Notes: generated by a model not told the origin, from the sequence alone. 64,000 bases of DNA from Meandrina meandrites (GCA_963693305.1 OY855906.1:17648161-17712160), one strand, 5' to 3'. Numbered from the stretch's first letter, positions 23,548-33,328 are shown. Numbers and translations: made by a program.

Positions 23548-23680
23548 TAGTGTATGAGCCAAGGGGGGTTGTCGGTACCATATTGATGGACAAAGAATGA
23601 TGTGATTTTTCTTAATGTACTTCACCTATAGTTTAAAAATATGTGTGATAGCATTATTCAAAGTGTCATATTCTGTGTTT
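23548..23680 (+). repeat. left terminal inverted repeat of the nuclease transposon
   Basis: Outer 13 bp identical to the mirror of the right end. Inner similarity is scattered up to CAAAGTGTCAT at 23659-23669, followed by a G-rich tract. Confidence 0.75.
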
Positions 23681-24291
23681 TTAGGGGGGGAGGGGTGTGT
23701 CGTATTTTGCCCGATGGTGTTTTGTAATTCTCCTTCAACAGGTGCCTGGAATCTCTGTAAATATGTATAATAATACGTTACAAACATTACTTTTGATATG
23801 AATTTCAGGTTGACGCTACGCAATTATTTAAGAAATTATTTGTAGTCATCATTTACCTTAGGGGGTGGGGGTGGGGGAAAATTATTGCATGTAAATTTTG
23901 GATTCAGTCCCAAAACAAAAATTATTATTTGGAAACAAGATAACAGTTACAATGTTTTTGTATAATAAAATTGTTTTTCCGGCCCAAGCAGAATGTTCTT
24001 GTGTTTTTTCTGCCGTTGGTAGGCTGAAAATATTCTTGCGGATATTCTACAAATAATTAACACACATAATAACAATCTTTTCTAAATCTCTGCTTTGGTT
24101 TTAGTTTTAGAATTTATTCTCAGAATTTTGCAATTTTCAGCCTCAATATTCTTATGAAATAAATTCTTGTAGAAAAAAGAGTGCAAGAACCACTTTTTTC
24201 TCTTTTCCTGGGCTACCTGTGTGGTTTTTTGTAAGTTGAGCCTTCAGTACCAACTGCTGACTTCGTCCAGTGAGCTTTCTTTGAAGCTGAG

Positions 24292-24932
24292 GTAAGTTTT
24301 AAGTTCATATTTTTGCATCGTTGCGCTTCAAAATGAATAGTTTACACTAAAAAGATTAATTTTTACCTTATGTAGAAGCTTCTTAACCGTTTGTATTCCA
24401 AAAAACGAGATTTCAGACAATATTTTCGTCTCTTTAATATCTGTAAGTATTCAAGATGGCGGCCACAAACTGAATGTGATTTGTACGCTTTTTATATCCA
24501 TACTTTCGCATTGTTGCACCTGAAAATGAATGTTTTACACTACAAAGATTAATTTTGATCTTCGGCAGAAGCTTTTTATCCGTTCATCTTCCTAATAGAA
24601 GGAGCTTTTAGACAATATTTTCGTCTCTTTGATAATTGTAAAATTTCAAGATGGCGGCCATAAATTGAATAAGATTTTTAATCCTTTTTTTGATATGTAC
24701 CCTAGAGCTTCTGTTCATCGAAAAATATCACCTTATGATTGCATCTGCCTAAGTGATAATTAAGGGCAAACGCCCGGTGAATACGGCATGTTTTGTTTTT
24801 GAATTATGCCAGAAACTTGCTATTTTTCTAGTGACATAGTTTACTAGTCATCCTAGGAAATATTACAAAACGAATTATTTATGCTTTGGCCTGAAATATA
24901 GGCTTTATCTCTTTTTTATTCGACTTATACAG
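24292..24932 (+). other. probable 5'-UTR intron of the nuclease gene
   Basis: Perfect donor CTGAG|GTAAGT at 24292 and acceptor CTTATACAG| at 24932, 17 nt before the chosen start codon. The interval contains two ~190-bp direct repeats. Transcription start is not visible. Confidence 0.45.
24300..24690 (+). promoter_or_regulatory. two direct ~190-bp repeats each with a YY1-like AAGATGGCGGCC site
   Basis: The units begin near 24300 and 24493 (shared GCATYGTTGCRCYT, TTTACACTA, ACAATATTTTCGTCTCTTT) and each ends with AAGATGGCGGCC (24453-24464 and 24648-24659). That sequence matches the animal YY1 consensus, commonly near transcription starts. A regulatory role is inference from motif identity and duplication upstream of the gene. 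Confidence 0.5.
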
Positions 24933-24949
24933 TCAATGTCAGCAACCAC

Positions 24950-26779
24950 ATGGATGGACACAAGGGAACTTGCATAATTCATAAGAAAAGCTTGAAAATT
25001 GATGACGATCATTTGATTAGCCCCCAAAGCTTTGATTCCTGGGCAACGCTGTTAGAAGCGGCAAAGATTCAACAACACGACTCCCTTCTTCAAATTGCAA
25101 GAAATACCCGGGAAGGGGAAGTACCTGAAATATTTTATCATAGGAAATGTCGCAGTGTATTTACCAATAAGAGAGATCTGGAATCACTCAAAAGAAAACG
25201 TGCCCTGGAAGAGGAATTTCATGAAGGCGAAGCCTCACTTGAAACGCCGAGGAAAAGAAGTGCAACTTCCTCATCATCTCGTGTCTACCAACAGGAATGC
25301 ATTTTCTGTGAGAGACCCAAGTATGTAAACCGTATGCTAGAGAAGCTCGTTAAAGCTACTCAGCTAAGAGCGGACAAAACGTTGCGCCAGATAGCTACCA
25401 CTAGATGTGACGAGAAGATCATGGCAATTACAAGTAGAGAAATAGTCGCCGCAGAAGCACATTACCATCGATCCTGCTACCGTGACTACACCAGGCCCGC
25501 TCAACAGCGACAATCAGTAAAAAGTGAGCCGGGGGAGGATGCTGAATATGACGCATTTTCCGATTTGTTTCAATTTATTAGAAATGAAGTTCTAGATTCG
25601 CAGGTCGTAACAACAATGATAGAGTTAACAAAGAAGCTGGAGTCCTTTCTTCAATCCAGAGGTATAGAAAAGCTGAGGGAATCGACCAAGAAGCACATCA
25701 CAAGGAAACTGGAGTCAGAGTTTGGTTCCTTGTTAGAAATTTTTCCAGACGAGAAAGGAAAGCTACTAGTTATGCCTGCAAACCTGGATATAAAAACAAC
25801 AGTGAAACAGAAGATTAACCTCGAAAAGGAACTAAAGAGAATGAAGTCCAAAGCCACAGACCTGCAGAGCGTCGTTGATCAGAGCGCTGCACACTTGAGA
25901 AGTGCGATTTCAGATATAAAGTGGACGATGCCTTGGCCTATTCTACCATCTGATTTATCTGTCGATCAGTTCCCGATACCAGAGTGTCTTCGCCAATTCT
26001 TGATGGGTCTACTTACATCTAATCCTGACGTGACTGATCCCTCTCCACGAGTGAAGATGTTACTTGAGTCCTTCAGTCAAGATCTTATCTATGCAGTGAC
26101 CTGTGGCAAGACAAAACCACCGAAGCAGATTCTCTTATCATATGGAGTCAAATCCTTGACTGGCAATGTAGAGGTTATCCGTATGCTCAACAGATTTGGT
26201 CATGGTGTGTCGTATTCCCAGCTTGAAGAGAACGACACAGCCTTGTGTCTCCAGAAAATCGCTGCCAACCTCAATCAGACGACAATACTGCCTGGAACAA
26301 TTCAGCCTTACGTTTTTACCAATCTAGCGTGGGACAACATCGACCGCCTGGAGGAAACCTTGACTGGAGGAGGCACTACCCACAGAGTGAATGGCATCGC
26401 GGTACAGCCAAGAGTCTTTGGGCCACATCCGCCACCTCCACAGCTACCTCCAATCTTAAAGCGCAAACAAAGGAGCATCACTTACGAAGAGCAACCTTTG
26501 CCCGCATACATAGCCGGTGAAAGAGTCGGTCCAGGTGCTATCGTAGCGAGCAGTGCCATGATGAACGTCCAGGAGGAAGAAGCCCAAAAAGCTCAAGAAA
26601 AGAATCTGATTTGGGTTGTAGCACGACAAACCAATGTAGACAACCAGAGTGTACCAAGCTGGACTGGTTTCAATGTTCAAACGCGATGCGAGGAGGATGT
26701 GAATGAAGATGTGGTGGCTTATTTACCAACAATAAATGCCCCAGCTACGGAGCTTAGCACCGTCAATGAGATCCTGTGA
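24950..26779 (+). CDS. nuclease-transposon protein, N-terminal part (ends at an in-frame TGA)
   Basis: 609 codons from ATG 24950. Two zinc-binding modules can be seen: residues 8-67 (C8-x2-H11 ... H64-x2-C67) and 117-176 (C117-x2-C120 ... H173-x2-C176). Both end in Y-H-x2-C-[YR], separated by a basic/serine linker; they probably contact nucleic acid. Residues about 200-340 are charged and helical. From about 400 there is a conserved-looking block (YGVKSLTGNVEVIRMLNRFG, TNLAWDNIDRLEETLTG, GIAVQPRVFGP) I associate with unnamed multicopy cnidarian proteins. The TGA at 26777-26779 is followed by the same frame, so this is one gene with a premature stop. Confidence 0.8.
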   Translation: MDGHKGTCIIHKKSLKIDDDHLISPQSFDSWATLLEAAKIQQHDSLLQIARNTREGEVPEIFYHRKCRSVFTNKRDLESLKRKRALEEEFHEGEASLETPRKRSATSSSSRVYQQECIFCERPKYVNRMLEKLVKATQLRADKTLRQIATTRCDEKIMAITSREIVAAEAHYHRSCYRDYTRPAQQRQSVKSEPGEDAEYDAFSDLFQFIRNEVLDSQVVTTMIELTKKLESFLQSRGIEKLRESTKKHITRKLESEFGSLLEIFPDEKGKLLVMPANLDIKTTVKQKINLEKELKRMKSKATDLQSVVDQSAAHLRSAISDIKWTMPWPILPSDLSVDQFPIPECLRQFLMGLLTSNPDVTDPSPRVKMLLESFSQDLIYAVTCGKTKPPKQILLSYGVKSLTGNVEVIRMLNRFGHGVSYSQLEENDTALCLQKIAANLNQTTILPGTIQPYVFTNLAWDNIDRLEETLTGGGTTHRVNGIAVQPRVFGPHPPPPQLPPILKRKQRSITYEEQPLPAYIAGERVGPGAIVASSAMMNVQEEEAQKAQEKNLIWVVARQTNVDNQSVPSWTGFNVQTRCEEDVNEDVVAYLPTINAPATELSTVNEIL

Positions 26780-29291
26780 AAGTCTGAAGACATCAGAAAA
26801 AGGCTTAATCAGAAAGACATCGTGGTAGTATTGGACCAAGCATTATACGCCAAAGCATGCGAAGTTGCGTGGAAAAGTAGAGAGCTTTACGAAAACATCA
26901 TTCTTCGCTTAGGGACATTTCATACGATCTGCAATTTACTGTCCATCTTAGGGAAGCGCTTTCAAGATGCAGGCTTGAGAGATATTTGTATCGAATCTGG
27001 CATACTAGCTGAAGGATCAGTGTCTAGTGCTGTTGAAGGGAAGATGTATAATCGTGGTGTTCGCATCCACAAGTACATCTATGAAGCCCTAATGCGACTC
27101 ATATGGAAGCAATTCTTGCCATGGCTTACAGCTAACCATGAAGATAAATTGCGTGAGCTACGTAACCTCGAAATCAAGGTCACCGACATGGTTGATGAAG
27201 TAGACCTCAAGCAGTGTGAAACTATTGTGAACAGTGATTGTTTCAAAGAAATTCATACGCTCTGGAGGCAATACTTGCAACATTTGCGCTCTGAGAATGG
27301 TCCACTGTCCTGCTTTTGGATGTCGTACATTGACATTGTAGGTGATATACTACTTGGATTGATCCGAGCATCCCGTGAAGGTAACTGGCAGCTCCACCTC
27401 CATGCCATTCGCAACATGATCCCGTGGTGCTTCGCCTACGACAAAATCAACTATGCCAGGTATCTACCTGTCTACCACGCTCGGATGATGAATCTGCCCT
27501 CCGAACACCCCGACGTGTATTCCAACTTCATGGCTGGGATGTTTTCTGTCCAACTGACTGGAGGAGGCTCCTTTGGCCGCATTCCTGTGGACCAGACGAC
27601 CGAAGTCACTGTCAACAAGGACACGAAATCAAGTGCGGGCATAACTAAGTATAGTCTGAAGACAGGAGCAGTAAACAGGTTCTTTATGACAGCTGAGTAC
27701 CGATGCTCTTTTCTTGCTCATTTAAGAGACATGGTTCAAGTGAAGCGACCATCCTATCATCATGACGAGATGCTGTCAACAAGGAAACGCAAAGATGAGC
27801 AAGCAGTAACAGCAGTAGAGAGTCTGATTGAAAGCTGGAACAACCCCTTCACGGAACGCAAAGAGCTTGTTAGTCTGTCTACCGCCAAACAAGCACCTGG
27901 AGATGTAACTAGAGACCTGCTTAACGCGCAGCAAGTCGGCGAAAAGGCCTACCAGGAGTTTAGAGAGCAACGGCTGGAATCGTTCCCACCACAGAAGAAA
28001 TTCCATGACACAATTAATTTGAAGAAACTGAAAACCTTTTCTTCCATTAGTAAGAAAAAAAAGGTCTTAACCGACGGCAGGACGATGATCTTGAAAGCTG
28101 ACAGATCCCTCTTCGGACGAATCATAATCATTGGTCAGAACCGGAAAATCGACATCAGAGAACTACTCCAGTACAGCCTCGGGCCACTACCGTGGTCTTT
28201 AGCTACTGCAGAAGGGTTTCCCCGGAAGACTAACAAAGCCACGCTGGCCACCTCCCTCCAAATGGATGTGCAGTTAGCTGATGGTCTCCCTCAGAACTCA
28301 GCTACTATCATTGATGGTATGAGTCTAGTTCAGAAGTTGAGCGTTGGTGGAGGACAGACGAGTTTTGGAATGGTTGCCTCTTCACTTCTAACAAAAGTTC
28401 TTCACGAGGGTTGTCAGAGCAACAGAATCGACGTAGTATTCGATACTTACAGAGAAAAGTCAATAAAGAATGCAGAGAGAACCATGCGTGGAGAAGTTGC
28501 AGGAGTCCAGCTGTCACATATCAGCGCTACCCAACTGGTCAAACAGTGGAGAATTTTCTTGTCAGAGGTCAATAACAAGACAAGTCTGATCAAGTTCATT
28601 TCGAAAGAATGGAGAGGGGAAGAGTGCAGGAGAAGGCTGAAAGGGAAGACGTTGTTTGTCACTGCCGAAAGCGAGTGCTGGAAGATAACTGAAGAGGGAA
28701 GTGAGAATGTAGCTGAGCTGAAAAGTAACCAGGAGGAAGCTGACACGCGTCTGCTGCTCCACGCCGCACATGCCTCCCAGGAAGGGTACCTGTCAGTCGC
28801 AATCAGCTCTGAAGATACGGACGTGTTTATCTTGCTCCTAAACTTCTCCAGCATCATCAATGCCAAGCTTTTTATGAGATGCTGCTCCAGAACCAGGACC
28901 CGTCTCGTGGACATCACAGAAGTGGTTCGGAGAATCGGGAACGAGGTATGCAATGCACTGATTGGGTTGCACTCTTTCACAGGGTGTGACACAGTCAGTG
29001 CATTTGCTGGAAAAGGGAAACGAGGTGCCCTAAAAATTCTGAAGACCAACTCAGATGCTAGAAGAGCTTTTCTGGAGCTTGGCAAGTCATGGAAGGTATC
29101 AGAAGATCTCTTAATTCTCCTCGAGAAGTTCACCTGCTCCATGTACATGCCTGTGGGCAACAACACCACCTGCGTGAATGATGCACGGTACAAGCTATTC
29201 TGTGCAAAGAATGGGGAAGTGGAGTCGCACCAGTTACCCCCTTGCAAGGACTCCCTTCGAAAACACATCCTTCGTGCAAACTACCAAGCAG
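26780..29291 (+). CDS. nuclease-transposon protein, XPG/FEN1-like nuclease part
   Basis: Continues in frame from codon 611. Counting from the ATG, acidic motifs occur in the order and context of the XPG/FEN1 superfamily: D1122 (ATIIDGMSLV), E1263/D1265 (QEEADTRLLLH), D1289/D1291 (SSEDTDVFILLL) and D1347 in FTGCDTVSAFAGKGKRGALK, which resembles the GCDY...GIG helix-hairpin region that binds DNA. The expected role is divalent-metal phosphodiester cleavage of branched DNA. The ~450 residues between the TGA and the core contain ILRLGTFHTICNLLSILGKR and GSFGRIPVDQTTE, of unknown function. The exon ends A|G GTTAGT, phase 1. No whole-length homolog can be named without a search. Confidence 0.8.
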
Positions 29292-29391
29292 GTTAGTGAA
29301 CACTTTAATTTCCATGCAGTATTTGTAACTTGTTTGTCGCTTGAAATCAGATAAGGATGATATCAAATGCAGTATTGCATTAATCCTGCAG
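29292..29391 (+). other. 100-bp intron in the nuclease gene
   Basis: Donor CAG|GTTAGT, acceptor CCTGCAG|CT. Only this acceptor restores the frame, giving ANYQAAIWRRSLEANPDIPS across the junction, which I recognise as a recurring phrase of the family. Two nearer AG sites (29350, 29372) lead to stops. Confidence 0.75.
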
Positions 29392-29726
29392 CTATATGGA
29401 GACGGAGCCTAGAGGCTAATCCAGACATCCCCAGTCCAGATGGTGTGGGGTGGTTGACACAGACCTCTACTGACGGTGAATCCACTGAACTTCTAATCGA
29501 TTGGATGGATGGACAGCCGGCTCCTTCCGCTGTGCTACAATTACTGGCTTGTAAATGCAAGAAGGCCTGTGAACTACCGAGCTGTGTTTGTATGAACAGT
29601 GGGTTAAAGTGCACGGATCTCTGCACGCTTAAGGATTGCACTAACCAGTCGGTTCAAGACGATCCCGCAGATGTTATCGATAATGACACTGACGAGGATG
29701 ATGATGCCTTTTTTTTAACTATGTAG
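29392..29726 (+). CDS. nuclease-transposon protein, last exon with CXC cysteine motif
   Basis: 111 residues plus stop. After SPDGVGW and a WMDGQPAP linker comes a cysteine array: CKCKKACELPSCVC then CTDLCTLKDC. Its spacing (C-x-C-x3-C-x5-C-x-C ... C-x3-C-x5-C-x-N) resembles half of the tesmin/TSO1 CXC (CRC) DNA-binding domain. The tail is acidic (DNDTDEDDDAFF). The whole spliced frame is 1,558 codons counting the internal TGA. Confidence 0.8.
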
Positions 29727-30399
29727 TTCATTGCTATTGTTAAAAGTTCTTAGAGCTACAAAAAAATCCAATTTTTTTCGTAATTGTTTGTGGATGATCA
29801 CTGTGATGATCACACCATGCATAAACTGAGCGGCCAGCTTTTTTTAGGCTAAAAGTTACTCAAAAGAATAACAAAGCATTTTCTTATGCATTAGCTTAAG
29901 TTAACTTGCCTGAAAAGAATAGATTCGGCGATAAAAATAGTTTTTCTACAGAGATTTCAAGCAGCAATGCCAAAAACAGGTTTGACCGTGAGCCCGGGAG
30001 TCTGGGACCGAGTTTGCAAAAGTGAATATTTTTACATAATTGTGGTTAAATATCACCGTTTTGATATTGAATTACATGCTTGTACTATCGAACCTTATTT
30101 TAAGTGAAACTTATGGGATAACATTTAACAATTATGTGAGAAAATACAAAATATAGGGTGTTTGTCAATCTGAAACCTGTCTTTCGGTATATTTGATGTT
30201 TCGCCGATCACGTGATCACTATGACGCGACGTGCACTTGTGAGTTAAGAGTGATTGTTATTCAATTAAGTGTAACTTTTGCATGAATTAAGCATGTATAG
30301 ATACGTTAGGTACTTATAAATGCTTTTACCCCACATTAAGAAATCTATGCAAGCAAAACTTTCCTGTGGGGGAGGGGTAAGAAAAAATGGCATTCTACC

Positions 30400-30537
30400 C
30401 CCTAAGATGACACTTTGTGCAGTGCTATCATACAAAAATAAAAACTTGGGTTAATAACCTAACTTGATATGGGTATGAGTCTTTGTCCATTTGAGTGGTA
30501 CCAATCGACTAATTTTAGGGTCCTGGCTCATACACTA
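30400..30537 (-). repeat. right terminal inverted repeat of the nuclease transposon
   Basis: Ends GGCTCATACACTA. ATGACACTTTG at 30407-30417 mirrors the left-end block at a similar distance from the terminus. 29727-30399, between stop and TIR, is AT-rich and shows nothing coding. Confidence 0.75.
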
Positions 30538-30894
30538 TGACGGATTATGACATGTACACTAAAGTCTAAAGGTCACATCGCGAGTCATTCAGTATACTGC
30601 ATGTTTTGATGGCCTTTTTAATATAATATTGAACCACTAAAGTTAAGCCGCGATTTACCAAGACTGAAAAGTATAATGTTCTGAATGTTGTTGTTTAGTT
30701 TTGGCAGAATATTCAAACAGGGCAGATCATAGCTTAAATACTTATTTCCTTGACTAGCTTTAACGATTCTTTGAAACTTCGAATTCACCTTATTTTTACC
30801 CCCGGAAAGCGGGCCAATCATCAGTAAAACCGAATATGCATTTACTTTACATGGTAGATTTAATTGTTTACTCTTAGTAAATTATTATTTTTAA

Positions 30895-31051
30895 TGAACC
30901 CTCGACATTTTAATGAACCCTCGACATGTTACCCTCGACACTCGACATTTTACCCTCGACCCTCGACATTTTACCCTCGACCCTCGACATTTTACCCTCG
31001 ACCCTCGACATTTTACCCTCGACCCTCGACACTCGTCAAAAACCTACACTC
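30895..31051 (-). repeat. right TIR of the Mutator-like element with CCCTCGAC minisatellite
   Basis: About four tandem 21-bp units (TTTTACCCTCGACCCTCGACA register) plus two ATGAACCCTCGAC variants, ending at CCTACACTC. The left TIR has only one unit. Open frames of repeated YPRPSTF / LPSTLDI residues are products of this repeat. Confidence 0.85.
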
Positions 31052-31306
31052 GAAAAAATCAGACCAAGAAGAATACATTACTTTAAGAGAGAAATAGTAG
31101 ACTATTGAAACTGAATTGGAAAATTTTCGGTTTCGAAAGCGAAGAATAATGGCCATAGTTTCGAGTAGTTTCAGAAAAAAAATAGAAAACTTCCAGGTGT
31201 ACTAACATTTCAGATAAACAGAAATCTACTTTTCAAAAAGCGGCAGTGAAAAGTCGGTCTTATGATCAAATAATGAGTGGTTAAAACTACGTGACAATTC
31301 ATGTAA

Positions 31307-31388
31307 GGTAGCGTGACCGAGTGGTCTAAGGCGCTGGTTTAAGGCACCAGTCTCTTCGGGGGCGTGGGTTCGAGTCCCACCGCTGCCA
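31307..31388 (+). tRNA. tRNA-Leu (anticodon AAG), A-box variant
   Basis: A box TGACCGAGTGG (G to A). The variable arm has an extra G (CTTCGGGGG). Anticodon and T arms are intact. Flanks match the 18068 and 39763 loci, so it occupies the same position in its unit. Confidence 0.8.
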
Positions 31389-31653
31389 AGGTTCTCTTTT
31401 GCAGTAATTGAATAAAGAACATTTCGGAATGAGGTGTCAGGGAATTAACGAAAACGTCGAGAATACGTTGATTTCTTTTATTCACAAAACTACATTACTG
31501 CGGGCGTCTTGGCAATTTAACTATTAAAAAAGTTTAGTTTTGTTTCAGAACTATCTGGCTAGATAATTAGCAGTATTTTATTTCATATAAAAGGGCCTCC
31601 AAAGAGATTAACACCCAAATAATTTGCACGAAGTAGCTTATCAAGATAGAATA

Positions 31654-31900
31654 ATACCTGATTCACATCAACAAAACATGTTTAGTTAAACCAGGTTTAA
31701 GAAATTGAAAATCAGCAATAGACAACTGACAGACTAAATTTTACATAAGGTTCAAGTATGCTCCGGCTAACTTGTGCTTTTATTGTGCTAAATTTGAAGT
31801 CGATAAACATCAGTCAGCAACCTCTATGAAGAAAACAATTTTAAACCGTGTTTAACTAAACAACATTTAAACATGTTTAAGCTTTGGTGTGAATGGGGTA
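31654..31900. mobile_element. 247-bp MITE, TA duplication
   Basis: Ends ACCTGATTCACA... and ...TGTGAATGGGGTA with internal mirrored AAACATGTTTA. Other units read uninterrupted (ATAGAATAAGACC), giving TA on both sides (31652-31653, 31901-31902). Tc1/mariner-type target. Confidence 0.65.
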
Positions 31901-32196
31901 TAAGACCATTAACTTAAAAATAACAATTTTTGAAGGGTCAAGGATATGGATAGTCCGGGATCGATTGTTACGTCCTATTAAGATTAAGACGAATAACGAA
32001 TCTAACCTTCGCGAGGAATAACTTTTGAACTAGGCTGAACTTTAAAAGATAGTCTTTTAGACATGTACTTTAAAAAGCGGTTTTGAGATTGAAACACTTT
32101 TACTTCATGATTTCTTAAGTTTTATTGGAGGAAAGCAGGAAAAATTCCTCATGATCTAAAACAAAGCTGGTTACAAATATCTAGCAACACATGTCC

Positions 32197-32278
32197 GGTA
32201 GCGTGGCCGAGTGGTCTAAGGCGCTGGTTTTAGGCACCAGTCTCTACGGAGGCGTGGGTTCGAATCCCACCGCTGCCA
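32197..32278 (+). tRNA. tRNA-Leu (anticodon TAG), variable-arm loop variant
   Basis: Loop of the variable arm is TACG (CTCTACGGAG) instead of TTCG. Otherwise identical in all stems to the consensus of the array. Confidence 0.88.
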
Positions 32279-32548
32279 AGTTTATTATTTTTGTTTTTTG
32301 CAATTAATCCCATAAAAACTACAAGACTGAGATGTGTGAACCGTAACGCGAACAATCATGGGGTCGCTGTAACGTTTTTGGCTAGTTCTCACAAGCTGTA
32401 GAAGAAGTGCGACAAGTTTATATCTTAAACATTGAACATTATTTTTCCTTCACGATTTCTTAAGTTTTATTGCACTAAAATCAAGTGCAGGAAAAATTCC
32501 TCATGATCAAAAACGAACCTGGTTACAAATATCTTGCGGTACATGCCC

Positions 32549-32630
32549 GGTAGCGTGGCCGAGTGGTCTAAGGCGCTGGTTTAAGGCACCAGTCTCTTCG
32601 GAGGCGTGGGTTCGAATCCCACCGCTGCCA
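32549..32630 (+). tRNA. tRNA-Leu (anticodon AAG)
   Basis: Consensus copy with B box GGTTCGAATCC and complete acceptor pairing. A TTTTTG run follows 10 nt downstream as a Pol III terminator. Confidence 0.92.
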
Positions 32631-33246
32631 CGGTCATCTTTTTGTCGTGATTGTAATAACAAATAACTTACAGGGAACTGGAACTTGCTTGTTTTCGCAA
32701 ATACAACCGCTTCAATTTTTTTACAAGGAAGTGCCAAGTTTTACCAGCCTTAACTGATCACTCTTCAGAAATTGAAAACAATAGCTCACTTTGAAAAAGG
32801 TTTATGTCCGGGAGCTTAACCGGGGAGCATGAGTCAGAGAGTTTTACCATTTGGCATTCTTAGATGCACCAAAAAATCTAGCCGTTACATGTTCTGTCCA
32901 CCTAGAAACCCAACGATTTTTGGAAAGCAAAGTTCCATCCGAGAGTGAGCCCTCTCCCCCGTATATAAGCCCACCTGAAGGGGACGTTTAGCAAATATAA
33001 ACCCAGGGATTATTTTTGGAATTTAACGGTAGGTTTCTCAAAACTTATATTAAGTTCTATCGCTCTATCTCTAATTTGAGATTGTTAACGTCGTTTTGTT
33101 GAAAGGGACTTTGATCGAATATAAACCCAGGGATTATTTTTGGAATTTTACGGTATGTTTCTCAATACCTATATTAAGCACTATCGCTCTATATTTAATT
33201 TTAGATTGCTAATGTTGTTTTGGTTTGGGACACGTTTGGCAGATCT

Positions 33247-33328
33247 GGTAGCGTGGCCGAGTGGTCTAAGGCGCTGGTTTTAGGCACCAGTCTCTTCGGA
33301 GGCGTGGGTTCGAATCCCACCGCTGCCA
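33247..33328 (+). tRNA. tRNA-Leu (anticodon TAG)
   Basis: Consensus copy. Its 5' flank (GATTGCTAATGTTGTTTTGG) and 3' flank are shared with the locus at 57053, which has anticodon AAG: same position, different anticodon. Confidence 0.92.

Larger units (their letters stand above)
23548..30537 (+). mobile_element. 6,990-bp DNA transposon encoding an XPG/FEN1-like nuclease protein
   Basis: The exact terminal inverted repeat TAGTGTATGAGCC continues imperfectly for about 130 bp (shared TGGACAAAG, TGATAGCA and CAAAGTGTCAT blocks at matching distances from both ends). TGA flanks both sides (23545-23547, 30538-30540). Removing the element plus one TGA restores the symmetric end of the enclosing element, which confirms the 3-bp duplication. 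The only gene inside is the two-exon nuclease-like gene on the plus strand. I know no DNA-transposon superfamily with such a product. Confidence 0.85.
22410..30540. mobile_element. DNA element with TCARGGGCACCCAACG TIRs (second layer)
   Basis: The left end TCAAGGGCACCCAACG (22410) mirrors CGTTGGGTGCCCCTGA, whose TGA is duplicated around the next insertion. CGGA precedes the left end (22406-22409) and follows the right end (30541-30544), so the target duplication is 4 bp. Without its insertions it is about 0.84 kb. It is rich in AATTTTCG/TTTCGG words and non-coding. Confidence 0.7.
21754..31051. mobile_element. Mutator-like element with minisatellite TIRs (outer layer of nested stack)
   Basis: The ends are GAGTGTAGGTTTTTG and its mirror, flanked by the 9-bp duplication GAAAAAATC (21745-21753 and 31052-31060). 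A related unit at 58580 shows the empty site (GGGAAAAAACCAGACC). A 9-bp duplication with long TIRs is the Mutator/MULE signature. The left TIR is about 59 bp and the right about 157 bp, because the right one has extra 21-bp GTCGAGGGTCGAGGGTAAAAT units. Without the inner insertions the element is only about 1.2 kb, carrying one OTU-like exon and no visible transposase. Confidence 0.85.

Noticed and set aside
23548..23550. TA target duplication (Tc1/mariner type) for the nuclease transposon
   Set aside because: A TA reading would leave the enclosing element with asymmetric ends. TGA restores CGTTGGGTGCCCCTGA, the mirror of the left end apart from one base.
26777..26779. Selenocysteine readthrough of the in-frame TGA
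   Set aside because: No SECIS-like element was recognised downstream, and CpG decay of CGA is simpler.
28447..29268. 273-residue minus-strand ORF
   Set aside because: Shadow of the nuclease exon, with no recognisable domain and no splice or start context.
30864..31108. Repeated YPRPSTF / LPSTLDI ORFs
   Set aside because: Frames of the CCCTCGAC minisatellite in the MULE-like TIR.
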